This document shows, in pieces, positions 16,142-27,016 of a DNA stretch of 64,000 nucleotides (its first letter is position 1; each line of letters opens with the position of its first letter). The stretch is from Roseibium polysiphoniae (GTDB lineage Bacteria > Pseudomonadota > Alphaproteobacteria > Rhizobiales > Stappiaceae), in assembly GCF_014842925.1 (NCBI RefSeq), contig NZ_JACYXJ010000001.1, positions 620,001 to 684,000 of the forward strand, written 5' to 3'. The position numbers were made by a program, and so were the translations under genes. The notes beneath the pieces were generated by a model. That model had not been told where the DNA came from. It searched no databases and saw nothing but the letters and a program-made list of their open reading frames with translations.

Positions 16142-17095
16142 TTAGAACGGCGAGTCCGGGAAGTAATAGTTCGCCGCATTTTCCGGAGTGACCAGCGGGG
16201 CACCCAGAATGAAGCGTCCGGTGACCGGTGCATTGGACACATAGTTCAATGTCGTCAGCTCGATCGCGGTGGCGATCATTGCCGGCGGATAGAGAACGTC
16301 TGCCGGAACGAGACGGTCGCCGTCCATGACGCGCTTGATGATGTCCTTCATGCCGGCACCGCCGAGAATGAACAGCTCGTCTTCACGGCCAGCCTGTTTG
16401 ACCGCCTCGATCACGCCAATGGCGATGTCGTCATCCTGGGCCCAGACCGCATCGATCTTCGGAAAGCGCGACAGGAAGTCCTGCATGACCTCGAAACCGT
16501 CGTCCCGGTTCCAGTTGGCATGTTTCATATCGAGGACCTTGATGTCGGTGCCTTCGATCCCGGCCATGAAGGCGTCGACGCGTTCTTCATCGATCACGGT
16601 CGGAATGCCGCGCAGAACGACGATGTCGCCCTTGTTGCCCAGCTTTTCCTTGATGAACTCGGCCGAAACACGGCCAAGCTCCGGGTTGTTGCCGGCAACA
16701 TAAAGGTCCTCGATGCCATCCTGGCTGAGGCCACGGTCGACAACGGTGATGAAAGCGCCGCTTTCCTTGACCATCCGGACGGGGTCGGTCAGGGGCTCGG
16801 ATTCAAAAGGCAGGATCACCAGGGCATCCACGTTGTGGACGCTGACGAGATCCTCAAGATCGTTGGCCTGGGCCGAAGCATCGGACGCGGTGACCAGGAT
16901 CATGTCGATGTTGGGATAGAGTTCTTCCATCCGGTCGACGGCGACATTTGCATGATAGTTCAAGCCACCGGCCCAGCCATGGGTCGCTGAGGGGATGGAT
17001 ACCCCGATCTTGACCTTGTCGGCAGCAAGTGCCGGTCCGGCGAGAGACATGGCGAAAGCTGCCGCCAGTCCCAGGAATTTACCTGTCATCTTCAT
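16142..17095 (-). CDS. CUT2-type sugar ABC transporter substrate-binding protein (module I)
   Basis: The protein has 317 residues. It has a classical signal peptide ending in PALAADK (cleavage near residue 23) and a ribose-binding-type two-lobe fold: KIGVSIPSATHGWAGGL, the VTASDASAQANDLEDLVS strand-helix and VWAQDDDIAIGVIEAV. The start at 17095 is chosen because GGAGGAAAAC directly precedes it. It delivers the substrate in the periplasm to the permease at 17174 and the ATPase at 18162. The family includes proteins for ribose, xylose, inositol and erythritol, and I cannot choose among them. Confidence 0.9.
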   Translation of the reverse strand: MKMTGKFLGLAAAFAMSLAGPALAADKVKIGVSIPSATHGWAGGLNYHANVAVDRMEELYPNIDMILVTASDASAQANDLEDLVSVHNVDALVILPFESEPLTDPVRMVKESGAFITVVDRGLSQDGIEDLYVAGNNPELGRVSAEFIKEKLGNKGDIVVLRGIPTVIDEERVDAFMAGIEGTDIKVLDMKHANWNRDDGFEVMQDFLSRFPKIDAVWAQDDDIAIGVIEAVKQAGREDELFILGGAGMKDIIKRVMDGDRLVPADVLYPPAMIATAIELTTLNYVSNAPVTGRFILGAPLVTPENAANYYFPDSPF

Positions 17096-17173
17096 GTTTT
17101 CCTCCACTCCCAGTTTTCCGGGTCTGTCCCGGTCGTGCGCCGGGCGGGACACCGCGGCGCAAGTTTCTTGGGC

Positions 17174-18161
17174 TCACTGGCCTTTGTTTTTCCAACCACC
17201 GCGCTGCAGCCAGACCGCGACGATGATGATGACGCCCTGAACCGCACCGTTGAGGTAGTTGGAAATCAGATCCGTCAGATTGAGGATATTGCCGATCATG
17301 GTCAGCATGATCGCGCCGATCACCGTGCCGCCGATCCGGCCAGATCCGCCCTTGAGCACCGTGCCACCGATGATCACCGCGGCAATCGCCTCCAGTTCCC
17401 AGAGGACACCGGTCGAAGAGGAGGCCGAGCCAAGACGCGGAACATAGATGATCGTCGCCAGGGAGACGCAAAGCCCCTGAACGATGTAGGTCAGGGTCTT
17501 GACCCGGTTGACCTGAACGGCGGAATAGCGGGCCACGGCCTCATTCGAGCCAATCGCACGGCAGTGGCGGCCAAAAGCGGTTCGGTTGAGAATGACCCAG
17601 CCGATCGCCGCGACCACCGCAAAGACGATGACCGGAACCGGTATGCCGAGGATGTCGCCATAGTAGAACGGCCGGTATGCTCCGCGGATGGTAAAATCGA
17701 GCGAGAGCGTTCCGCCATCGGCAAAGTAGGTCACAAGCGACCGGAAAATGCCCATGGTGCCGAGGGTTACGATGAAGGCCTCGATCTTGCCTTTCGTCGT
17801 CACAAGCCCGTTGAATGCGCCGGCAAGAAGACCAAGTGCAAGCGACAAGAGGATGCCGCAGGCAATGATCAGGCTGGCGCTGTCAAAGACATTCATCAGC
17901 GCATTCATCGAGATGATCATCACCCCGGAAATCACCGCTGCCATGGCTCCGACCGACAGGTCAATGCCGCCGGCTGTGATCACGAAGGTCGCGCCCACCG
18001 CGATGATCCCGATGAAGGCACTCCGTGTCAAAATGTTGGAGATATTGCCTTCCGACAGAAACGACGTGTTCAGGGCCGTGCCCAGAACCATCAGCCCTAT
18101 GAGCGCAAGAAGTGGTCCCCAGGTCTTGAGATCGAACGGGCCGAAGCCGATGGCTGCGGCC

Positions 18162-18181
<20 letters not shown>
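17174..18181 (-). CDS. CUT2-type sugar ABC transporter permease (module I)
   Basis: This 335-residue, RbsC-like permease has about nine to ten helices. Family patterns are present: FVITAGGIDLSVGAM early, FNGLVTTKGKIEAFIVTLGTMGIFRSL in the middle and GTVLKGGSGRIGGTVIGAI late. The start used (18181) follows GGGGGGAA and overlaps the ATPase gene by 20 bases, so translation is coupled. The channel is presumably a homodimer. The binding-protein gene follows after about 80 bases. Confidence 0.91.
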
Positions 18182-19793
<1,612 letters not shown>

Positions 19794-19908
19794 GGTCTTC
19801 CTCCCAGGTCGCCGTTTGCGCCGGACGATAAAATCATCCTGACGTGACACCAGGACGTGACGGGTCAGCATCACATCCTCCGGCAGTGCCAGTTTCCTCC
19901 TGATGGAA

Positions 19909-19948
19909 ATTATGTAAACGTTTTCATTTTTGATGTAAAGGTTTACAT
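19909..19948. promoter_or_regulatory. Two LacI-type operators over the module-I promoter
   Basis: ATGTAAACGTTTTCAT (19912-19927) and ATGTAAAGGTTTACAT (19933-19948) are 16-bp near-palindromes, each with one mismatched pair, centred 21 bp apart (two helical turns). On the minus strand TTTACA (in the second site) and CATAAT (19909-19914, overlapping the first) can serve as -35 and -10, although their 19-base spacing is long. Binding would block the transporter operon. The divergent lacI-family gene starts 86 bases away. Confidence 0.75.
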
Positions 19949-20033
19949 TATCATTCTGTTCACACTTTCGGCTCGCTTGCTTGTTGACCCGAAAATCGCC
20001 TAAAAGCACGGGGTTGCGCTGGGAGTTGACTGT

Positions 20034-21068
20034 TTGAAAGTGCGTGAGATGGCGACGATTGAGGATGTGGCGCGGATGGCGGGCGTGTCGATTGCGACCG
20101 TGAGCCGTGCGATTCATCATCCCGGCAAAGTGGCCGAAACCACGCGCAAGAAAGTCAATGCGGCGATCGCCAAGACGGGCTTCACCGCAAACGCGATGGC
20201 GCAAAGCCTCCGCAGCAAGTCGTCCAAGATGATCCTGGCCATGGTGCCGGACATCTCGAACACGTTTTTCGCAAATATTCTACTCGGTCTGGAAGCGGTG
20301 GCCACGAGGCGTGGATACGGTCTTTTGATCGGTAACACGGAGAACGATCCCCAGACGGAGGCGACCTATCTGACCTACACCAGGTCGAACAAGGCGGACG
20401 GCATCGTCCTGATGACCGGCCATTTGCCCTTTGGCGCGGCAGAGGTGCGTCAACACCTTCCGCCGATCGTGGCGGCCTGCGAGGAGATCTGCGAGGAAAG
20501 CGTTCCCTTTGTCGGCGTCGACAACCAGCATGGAGCTCGAACGGCTGTTCATCACCTGGTCGAGCTGGGTCATCGGCGGATTGCCTATATCTCGGGTCCG
20601 CCGAACAACATCCTCTCAAGCGAACGCAGGGCGGGGTATGAGCTGGCCCTTCGTCAAAGCGGGCTCACAGTCGACCCGGAGCTGACCCTGGATGGTGACT
20701 TCTCAATCGAGGGCGGGCGTCTTGCCGTTGAGCGGCTCTTCATACGCGATGCGCTGCCTACCGCCTTCTTCTGCGCCAATGACGATATGGCCATCGGTGT
20801 TTTGCTGGCCCTGAGCCAGCGCGGCTATAATGTACCGGGAGATTTCTCGGTGATTGGCTTTGACGACATTCCGTTTTCCAGCTGCACGACGCCGCCTTTG
20901 ACGACCATCCGCCAGCCGCGCCGACTGATCGGCGAAGCGGCCATGACCAAGATGCTGGATATGGTCGAAGGCAAGCCGGTGAGGACAGGGGCGGTCATTC
21001 TACCGGTCGAGCTGATCATTCGTGGCAGCACCGGCGCACCGCGCGAGATCGACCGCGAGTCGGACTGA
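20034..21068 (+). CDS. LacI-family transcriptional regulator (module I)
   Basis: The protein has 344 residues: a LacI helix-turn-helix at about 6-50 (ATIEDVARMAGVSIATVSRAIHHPGKVAETTR) and a sugar-binding periplasmic-type domain (65-335). GGGAG lies eight bases before the TTG at 20034, making that the best start; ATG at 20049 is an alternative without a site. It is divergent from the CUT2 ATPase gene, with two matching operators between, so it is very likely the repressor of module I and of itself. The inducer should be the imported sugar or its oxidised product. Confidence 0.92.
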   Translation: MKVREMATIEDVARMAGVSIATVSRAIHHPGKVAETTRKKVNAAIAKTGFTANAMAQSLRSKSSKMILAMVPDISNTFFANILLGLEAVATRRGYGLLIGNTENDPQTEATYLTYTRSNKADGIVLMTGHLPFGAAEVRQHLPPIVAACEEICEESVPFVGVDNQHGARTAVHHLVELGHRRIAYISGPPNNILSSERRAGYELALRQSGLTVDPELTLDGDFSIEGGRLAVERLFIRDALPTAFFCANDDMAIGVLLALSQRGYNVPGDFSVIGFDDIPFSSCTTPPLTTIRQPRRLIGEAAMTKMLDMVEGKPVRTGAVILPVELIIRGSTGAPREIDRESD

Positions 21069-21089
21069 GCCCCTCAGCCAGCGCAGCTG

Positions 21090-22166
21090 TCAGTCCTGCT
21101 TTGGGGGCGGCGCGTAGGCAAGGGTCTGCAGGTCTTCCGCCGGCGTTCCCTCGATACGGGCCAGGACTTTGCGTGCCAGGTCCCGTCCAGCTTCGCGAAA
21201 ATCCTCGTCAATGACATTGAGGCCGGGGCGAAACCACTTGAGCATGTCAAACGAGGATTGCTTCGAGACGATATCGACTTCTTTTCCGAGGGTTACCCCG
21301 GCTTTCTCTGTTCCAAAGGCGGCGGCAATGCCGGCGCTGCCGCTTCCGCAGATGATCCCGTCGGGTGCCTGATCGCTGGTCATCAGCTGATGAACCGCAT
21401 CTCCGAGCTTGTGAATGTCATCGTCAATCGTCACCGGGGGCATGGGCACCTGCTGCAGGTCGTATTTGGCGATGCCCTCCAGAAAGCCCTCGCTCATATG
21501 ACGTGAGTAGGTGAGGTTTCTTGGCGGTCCGACAAGGGTCAGCCTCTTGCGGCCGAGCTTGGCAAGAATTTCCACCGCATCCCGCGCGAAAGCAGCATTG
21601 TCGTAGTCATGAAAAGCGTGGGCGATGCCCATGTCCGTCCGGCCATGCGTGGCAAAGGGCAGTTTCTTGTCATGCAAATAGCGGATCCGCAGATCTTCCG
21701 GTTCTGTGCGCGAAAGAATGACGCCATCGGCCGAGCCGGTCTCTACCACGTAGCGCACGGGGGACATCGGGTCGCTCGCATGCGTGTAGGGGGTCACCAC
21801 CAGGTGGTAGGGGGTGCTGGCAAGAACCTCCGAGATGCCTTGGATCATCTGGCTTGTCAGACCGAGGATCTCTTCTTCCGTATTGAGAATCAGGCTGATG
21901 ACGTTGGTCTTGCCCGTCCGCAAGCGCACGCCGGCGCGGTTGGGACGATAGCCGATCTGATCGGCAACAAGGCGAACCCGCTTCTTGGTCGCTTCGCCGA
22001 TGTCCGGAGCATCCTTGAGCGCCTTGGACACGGTCGTAATGCCAAGGCCTGTCATAAAGGCGATGGTCTTGAGCGTCGGGCGCTGTCCAGCTGCAAGTTT
22101 CGGCGCGCTGGTATCTCCGGAGGTGCCAGCCTCACGTTGCAGGTCGTTGGTTGTCTGGTCGGTCAC
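21090..22166 (-). CDS. LacI-family transcriptional regulator (module II)
   Basis: The protein has 358 residues. A 30-residue flexible N-terminal arm precedes the LacI helix-turn-helix (RPTLKTIAFMTGLGITTVSKALKDAPDIGEATKKRV). The effector domain is of the sugar type (LILNTEEEILGLTSQMIQGI ... GPPRNLTYSRHMSEGFLEGI). Its position, divergent from a CUT1 sugar operon, is like AglR upstream of the rhizobial alpha-glucoside genes, and I use that only as an analogy. The stop lies 21 bases from the stop of the module-I regulator, so the two lacI genes converge. Two similar candidate operators lie in the 526-base gap to the transporter. Confidence 0.9.
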   Translation of the reverse strand: MTDQTTNDLQREAGTSGDTSAPKLAAGQRPTLKTIAFMTGLGITTVSKALKDAPDIGEATKKRVRLVADQIGYRPNRAGVRLRTGKTNVISLILNTEEEILGLTSQMIQGISEVLASTPYHLVVTPYTHASDPMSPVRYVVETGSADGVILSRTEPEDLRIRYLHDKKLPFATHGRTDMGIAHAFHDYDNAAFARDAVEILAKLGRKRLTLVGPPRNLTYSRHMSEGFLEGIAKYDLQQVPMPPVTIDDDIHKLGDAVHQLMTSDQAPDGIICGSGSAGIAAAFGTEKAGVTLGKEVDIVSKQSSFDMLKWFRPGLNVIDEDFREAGRDLARKVLARIEGTPAEDLQTLAYAPPPKQD

Positions 22167-22369
22167 GTCGCGGATCCTGCCCGGAGTTTGCGCAAAGCCA
22201 ATTGTTTTATTTCAGACCTTCTAAAGCCCCAAGATCGGCCGGGAAAGCCTATTTTCTGTGTTGTTTCCTGCTGCGGACGCCTTGGTCATTCGCGGCCATC
22301 GGGTAAGACGCTGCAATTTTGCCAGGGCTGAGCGTGCGTAGGCGGCGAGGAAAGATCACTCCTGAAATA

Positions 22370-22383
22370 CTAAAACGTTGCAG
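22370..22383. promoter_or_regulatory. Distal candidate LacI operator, module II
   Basis: CTAAAACGTTGCAG is a LacI-like half-palindrome around a central CG, followed by AAAAAACGCAAGTT. Nearly the same sequence recurs at 22653-22678. It lies about 200 bases upstream of the module-II lacI-family gene. Confidence 0.5.
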
Positions 22384-22619
22384 AAAAAACGCAAGTTCTC
22401 ACGCTGAAGAGCACCCCGTACGTCTGGGGTGACTTGGTTGTGCTGCGCCTGCGAATAGGTCTTTTAGCGTGTGCAAAATTGGTTCCGAAAAATTGAATGT
22501 AATCATCAAAACAATTAGATAATATCTCGATTATGGACAATAGTGCAGAGTTTCCGGATGTTGATCTTTGTTTTTCCAGATTGCTCTTCGCACTGGCACA
22601 CCTACTTTTTAAAGCCGTG
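22384..22619. other. A/T-rich intergenic spacer
   Basis: This is the middle part of the 526-base gap between the module-II regulator and its transporter operon. I see no credible gene in it. It is clearly richer in A and T than the surrounding genes and separates the two similar operator candidates. It may be bent or looped DNA. Confidence 0.4.
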
Positions 22620-22667
22620 TTGAAAATTTCGAAAAGCCGGATTAGGCTCTAACTATAACGTTGCAGT
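22620..22667 (+). promoter_or_regulatory. Module-II promoter with proximal LacI operator
   Basis: TTGAAA (22620-22625), a 17-base spacer and a weak -10 TAGGCT (22643-22648) are followed by the candidate operator CTATAACGTTGCAG (22653-22666). The operator would cover the transcription start. GGGAGGAAT and the ATG of the binding-protein gene follow within 30 bases. Confidence 0.55.
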
Positions 22668-22692
22668 AAAACGCAGTTATGGGAGGAATAAA

Positions 22693-23943
22693 ATGCGTGG
22701 TTCGATAAAAGGAATGAAGCGGGCAGGGTTGCTGATGGCAGCTGTTGCAATGCCTTTGGGAGCAGGGGCACTCGCGACCGATCTGGAGGTCACTCACTGG
22801 TGGACGTCCGGCGGCGAAGCTGCGGCCGTGGCCGAGTTTGCCAAGGCTTTCGACGCGACCGGCAACAAGTGGGTTGACGGCGCGATCGCCGGATCCGGCG
22901 GCACCGCCCGTCCGATCATGATCTCCCGCATCACCGGCGGTGATCCAATGGCTGCGACGCAGTTCAACCATGGTCGTCAGGCAGAGGAGCTTGTGGAGGC
23001 GGGCTTGATGCGTGATCTGACCGACGTTGCCGAAGCCGGCAATTGGAAGGATGTCGTTCGCCCGTCCAGCCTGCTCGACAGCTGCACCCTGGATGGTCGC
23101 ATTTATTGCGTGCCGGTCAACATCCATTCGCAACAGTGGTTGTGGCTTTCCAACGCGGCCTTTGAAAAAGCTGGTGTTCCGGTCCCAAGCAACTGGGAAG
23201 AATATGCTGCCGCAGCGCCGAAGTTGCAGGAAGCAGGAATCATCCCGCTGGCCATGGGGCAGCAGCCTTGGCAAACGACGCTGGCATTCCAAGTGCTTCT
23301 CGTCGCTCTTGCAGGGCCTGATGCCTATACCGCCGTCTTCGGTGGCAAGGACGCCGAACTTGCAGGTGGCGAAGAGCTCGCGAAAGTGTTTGAGGCCGCA
23401 TCTGCTGCCCGTGACATGGCAAAGGATTCCAACGTCCAGAACTGGAACGATGCAACAAGCATGGTGATCACCGGCAAGGCTGCCGGCCAGATCATGGGCG
23501 ACTGGGCACAGGGTGAGTTTCAGGTGGCCGGACAGGTCGCTGGCGAAGACTACACCTGTCTTCCCGGTCTTGGCGTCAATGAAGTGATCCAGACTGGTGG
23601 CGACGCTTTCTATTTCCCGAAAGTGGATGATGCCGAGGTGACAGCTGCCCAGGCAGAGCTCGCCAGCGTCATGATCTCGCCGGAGACGCAGGTTGCCTTC
23701 AATCTCAAGAAGGGATCGCTGCCCGTTCGCGGCGATGTTGACCTGGACGCTGCCAATGACTGCATGAAAAAGGGCCTCGATATCCTCGCCAAGGGGAACA
23801 TCATCCAGGCGCCGGATCAGCTGCTGTCGGCAGACGACCTGACACAGGTGAACGACCTTTTCGTCGAGTTCTTCAACGATCCATCGATCTCGGCCGAGAC
23901 TGCCCAGTCACGTTTCGCGTCGATCATCTCCAACGCTAGCTGA
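22693..23943 (+). CDS. CUT1-type sugar ABC transporter substrate-binding protein (module II)
   Basis: The protein has 416 residues, with a signal peptide (RAGLLMAAVAMPLGAGALAT) and an extracellular solute-binding family 1 fold. The opening TDLEVTHWWTSGGE and the four cysteines (CTLDGRIYC, YTCLPG, NDCMKKG) resemble the glucose/mannose-binding GtsA group of Pseudomonas and rhizobia. Aromatic residues typical of sugar stacking are present (WWT, WLWLSN). A strong GGGAGGA site precedes the ATG. A hairpin after the stop probably stabilises this mRNA segment, so the binding protein can outnumber the permeases. A hexose or glucoside ligand is a guess from similarity. Confidence 0.88.
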   Translation: MRGSIKGMKRAGLLMAAVAMPLGAGALATDLEVTHWWTSGGEAAAVAEFAKAFDATGNKWVDGAIAGSGGTARPIMISRITGGDPMAATQFNHGRQAEELVEAGLMRDLTDVAEAGNWKDVVRPSSLLDSCTLDGRIYCVPVNIHSQQWLWLSNAAFEKAGVPVPSNWEEYAAAAPKLQEAGIIPLAMGQQPWQTTLAFQVLLVALAGPDAYTAVFGGKDAELAGGEELAKVFEAASAARDMAKDSNVQNWNDATSMVITGKAAGQIMGDWAQGEFQVAGQVAGEDYTCLPGLGVNEVIQTGGDAFYFPKVDDAEVTAAQAELASVMISPETQVAFNLKKGSLPVRGDVDLDAANDCMKKGLDILAKGNIIQAPDQLLSADDLTQVNDLFVEFFNDPSISAETAQSRFASIISNAS

Positions 23944-23963
23944 CACCTGAACAGCAAGAACTG

Positions 23964-23999
23964 CGATCTCGCGCCCCCGAAAGAGGCGGCGCGAGATCG
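23964..23999 (+). other. Intercistronic hairpin after the module-II binding-protein gene
   Basis: A 12-bp perfect stem (CGATCTCGCGCC at 23964-23975 with 23988-23999) and a 12-base loop have no T-run after them. This looks like an mRNA-stabilising or processing hairpin of the malE-malF kind rather than a terminator. Confidence 0.65.
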
Positions 24000-24082
24000 G
24001 CTTCAAGATCCGGGCGCCCGACTGAGGCGCCTGGGAACGGCTGAGGTTTGCATCAAGCGACCCGAAAAGAGGCACTTCAAGC

Positions 24083-24979
24083 ATGGCGGTTGCAAAGCGC
24101 CCGTTCAGATGGCACCGGAACCTGAGCGCCAAGGTGGCAGCGATCCCAATGATCGCAACCGCAGGCATCGTGTTCGTCGGGGGAACGGCCTGGACGGTTC
24201 TTTATTCCTTCACCAGCTCCAAGCTGCTGCCGAAGGAAAAGTTTGTTGGGCTGGCGCAGTACGAGCGCTTGTGGTCCAGCAACAAGTGGCTGATTTCCAT
24301 CGAAAATCTGGCCATCTACGGCGCGCTTTCCTTGGTTTTTGCCATGGTCGTCGGCTTTTTGCTCGCAGCGCTTCTGGACCGGAAGATCAGGTTCGAAGAC
24401 ACGTTTCGGACGATCTTTCTATATCCGTTTGCCCTCAGCTTCATCGTCACCGGCCTTGCATGGCAGTGGATCTTAAACCCGGATTTCGGCGTCCAGAACG
24501 TGGTCCGAAGCATGGGCTTCGAGAACTTCAACTTCGATCCGCTCTATAACCCCGACATCGTCATCTATGGTGTTCTGATCGCCGGGCTGTGGCATGAAAC
24601 GGGCCTGATCATGTGCCTGATGCTCGCCGGCCTGCGCGGCATCGACGAGGACATCTGGAAGGCGTCCCGCGTCGACGGCATTCCGGTCTGGAAAACCTAC
24701 GTCTTTATCGTCATTCCCATGATGCGCGGCATCTTCATCACGGCGCTGGTGCTCATCGCGTCCGGCATCATCAAGGTCTACGACCTGATCGTCGCGCAGA
24801 CCGGCGGAGGTCCGGGGATCGCCTCCGAAGTGCCCGCAAAATATGTCTATGACGCAATGTTTCTCTCGCAGAACTTGGGTCAGGGCTTTGCCGCCTCGAC
24901 CATGATGCTGCTGTCTGTTGTCATCGTTGTGGTCCCCTGGGCCTATCTGGAATTCGGGGGGAAATCGCGTCGTGGATAA
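24083..24979 (+). CDS. CUT1-type sugar ABC transporter permease 1 (MalF-like, module II)
   Basis: This 298-residue inner-membrane permease has six helices and the EAA coupling loop (EDIWKASRVDGIPVWKTYVFIVIPMM). It pairs with the permease at 24972, whose GTG start overlaps its last codons by 8 bases. The start codon has no strong Shine-Dalgarno sequence (AAGAGGCACTTCAAGC). Together with the ATPase at 25928 it imports the ligand of the binding protein at 22693. Confidence 0.91.
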   Translation: MAVAKRPFRWHRNLSAKVAAIPMIATAGIVFVGGTAWTVLYSFTSSKLLPKEKFVGLAQYERLWSSNKWLISIENLAIYGALSLVFAMVVGFLLAALLDRKIRFEDTFRTIFLYPFALSFIVTGLAWQWILNPDFGVQNVVRSMGFENFNFDPLYNPDIVIYGVLIAGLWHETGLIMCLMLAGLRGIDEDIWKASRVDGIPVWKTYVFIVIPMMRGIFITALVLIASGIIKVYDLIVAQTGGGPGIASEVPAKYVYDAMFLSQNLGQGFAASTMMLLSVVIVVVPWAYLEFGGKSRRG

Positions 24980-25922
24980 AGTCGCAGATCTCAACAACAA
25001 TTCTCTTTCGGCTCAAGGTGATGCCGGCGATAGATCCGTCTCGGAAGGACCGCGCGGCGAGAAGCCCAAGCGCGTCCTGACACGTCGCAATATCATCCTC
25101 TACGGCACGCTGATCGTGGTTGCGCTTTATTATCTGCTGCCGCTCTACGTGATGGTGGTGACCTCGCTGAAAGGCATGCCGGAAATCCGCCTGGGCAACA
25201 TCTTTTCACCGCCCGTCGAAGTCACTTTCGCGCCCTGGGTGAAAGCCTGGTCCGAAGCCTGCACCGGGCTGAATTGCGAGGGGCTTTCCCGGGGGTTCTG
25301 GAATTCCGTGAGGATCCTTGTGCCTTCGGTGGTGCTTTCCATCGCCATTGCCTCGGTCAATGGCTACGCACTGGCCAATTGGCGCTTCAAGGGCGCGGAG
25401 CTCTTTTTCACCATCCTGATTGTGGGGGCCTTCATTCCCTACCAGGTGATGATCTATCCGATTGTCATCATGCTCAGGGAAATCGGTCTCTATGGCAGCC
25501 TGACCGGCCTTGTGCTCGTGCATACGGTCTTCGGAATGCCGATCCTGACGCTGCTCTTCCGGAACTATTTTGCCTCTGTGCCCGAAGAGCTTTTCAAGGC
25601 GGCGCGGGTCGATGGCGCGGGCTTTTGGGCGATCTACTTCCGCATCATGCTGCCGATGAGCCTGCCGATCTTCGTTGTGGCCATCATCCTGCAGGTCACG
25701 GGTATTTGGAACGACTTCCTGTTCGGTGTGATCTACACCAAGCCGGACCTCTATCCGATGACCGTGCAGCTGAACAACATCGTCAATTCGACCCAAGGGG
25801 TGAAGGAATACAACGTCAACATGGCGGCCACGATCCTCACCGGACTGGTTCCCCTTTGCGTCTACTTCGTTTCCGGAAAATTGTTCGTGCGCGGCATCGC
25901 GGCCGGCGCGGTGAAAGGGTAA
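24972..25922 (+). CDS. CUT1-type sugar ABC transporter permease 2 (MalG-like, module II)
   Basis: The protein has 316 residues from a GTG with GGGGGAAA upstream. The first 45 residues are polar and charged (cytosolic). Six helices follow, and the EAA loop reads EELFKAARVDGAGFWAIYFRIMLP. A 25-residue periplasmic insert with two Cys (SEACTGLNCEG) follows the first helix, a feature of the glucose/mannose-type CUT1 permeases. It forms a heterodimer with the preceding permease. The ATPase gene starts five bases after the stop. Confidence 0.91.
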   Translation: MDKVADLNNNSLSAQGDAGDRSVSEGPRGEKPKRVLTRRNIILYGTLIVVALYYLLPLYVMVVTSLKGMPEIRLGNIFSPPVEVTFAPWVKAWSEACTGLNCEGLSRGFWNSVRILVPSVVLSIAIASVNGYALANWRFKGAELFFTILIVGAFIPYQVMIYPIVIMLREIGLYGSLTGLVLVHTVFGMPILTLLFRNYFASVPEELFKAARVDGAGFWAIYFRIMLPMSLPIFVVAIILQVTGIWNDFLFGVIYTKPDLYPMTVQLNNIVNSTQGVKEYNVNMAATILTGLVPLCVYFVSGKLFVRGIAAGAVKG

Positions 25923-25927
25923 CCGTC

Positions 25928-27016
25928 ATGACAAGTGTCTCAGTCCGCGATCTCACACTGCGCTTCGGATCTCTGGAAGTTTTGAGTTCGCTGAACCTCG
26001 ACATCAACGAAGGCGAGTTTCTGGTTCTGCTCGGCCCGTCGGGTTGCGGCAAATCCACATTGCTGAACTGCGTCGCAGGCCTTCTTGATATCTCCGAGGG
26101 ACAGGTCTTTATCTCGGGCAAGAACGTCACCTGGGAAGAACCCAAGGACCGGGGCATCGGCATGGTGTTTCAGTCCTATGCACTCTATCCGCAGATGACG
26201 GTTGAGAAGAATCTGGCCTTCGGCCTCCAGATCGCCAAGCTGCCGAAGGACGAGATCGCAGCACGCATCAAGCGGGCCGCTGAAATCCTGCAGATCGAGC
26301 CTTTGCTGAAGCGCAAGCCGGCACAATTGTCGGGCGGCCAGCGTCAGCGTGTCGCCATTGGCCGTGCGCTCGTGCGTGATGTCGATGTCTTCCTCTTCGA
26401 CGAACCGCTGTCAAATCTCGACGCAAAGCTGCGTGCCGAGCTTCGGGTCGAGTTGAAGCGTCTCCATCAGAACCTGACGAACACAATGATCTATGTGACG
26501 CATGATCAGATCGAGGCTCTGACCCTGGCGGATCGGATCGCGGTCATGAAGGGCGGGATCATTCAGCAGCTCGATACGCCGCTGACCATCTACAACAAGC
26601 CGGTCAATCTGTTCGTCGCCGGCTTTATCGGCTCGCCATCCATGAATTTCCTCAAGGGGCAGGTCGAACTCCAGGATGGTACGCCATCAGTGCGCCTTGG
26701 TGAGAATCTCCTGGTGCCGCTTGCCGGCTATGACGCGCAAGGAACCATGTCGGACGGCCAGAAGGTAATCTTTGGCGTTCGCCCGGAACACCTCACCCTG
26801 ACCCGAGACCAGACCTCCGGCCCATCCTTGCCCGCCGTGGTCGAGCTCGAAGAGCCGATGGGCGCCGACAGCCTCGTCTGGTTGCGCCTTGGCGATCAGT
26901 CCATGTCCGTGCGTACGGAAAGCAATTCCCGCTTTAGCCCCGGCGAAGAGGTCGTCGTCACCTTTGATCTCGACCATGCCTCCGTCTTCGATGCCAACAC
27001 GGAAGAGCGGATCTAG
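25928..27016 (+). CDS. CUT1-type sugar ABC transporter ATP-binding protein (UgpC/MsmK-like, module II)
   Basis: This 362-residue MalK-type ATPase has Walker A GPSGCGKST, LSGGQRQRVAIGRALVR and Walker B VFLFDEPLSNLDAKLR. The C-terminal regulatory OB-type domain (about 235-362) contains IGSPSMNFLKG and VIFGVRPEHL. It drives the permease pair. The start at 25928 is used because the protein homology begins there; the frame is open far upstream but overlaps the permease. A 166-base gap separates it from the catabolic genes. Confidence 0.93.
   Translation: MTSVSVRDLTLRFGSLEVLSSLNLDINEGEFLVLLGPSGCGKSTLLNCVAGLLDISEGQVFISGKNVTWEEPKDRGIGMVFQSYALYPQMTVEKNLAFGLQIAKLPKDEIAARIKRAAEILQIEPLLKRKPAQLSGGQRQRVAIGRALVRDVDVFLFDEPLSNLDAKLRAELRVELKRLHQNLTNTMIYVTHDQIEALTLADRIAVMKGGIIQQLDTPLTIYNKPVNLFVAGFIGSPSMNFLKGQVELQDGTPSVRLGENLLVPLAGYDAQGTMSDGQKVIFGVRPEHLTLTRDQTSGPSLPAVVELEEPMGADSLVWLRLGDQSMSVRTESNSRFSPGEEVVVTFDLDHASVFDANTEERI

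Noticed and set aside
19794..20204. N-terminal extension of the CUT2 ATPase frame up to 20204
   Set aside because: The stretch runs across two operators and a promoter and into the divergent lacI-family gene, while GGGAGGAAG sits just before the ATG at 19793.
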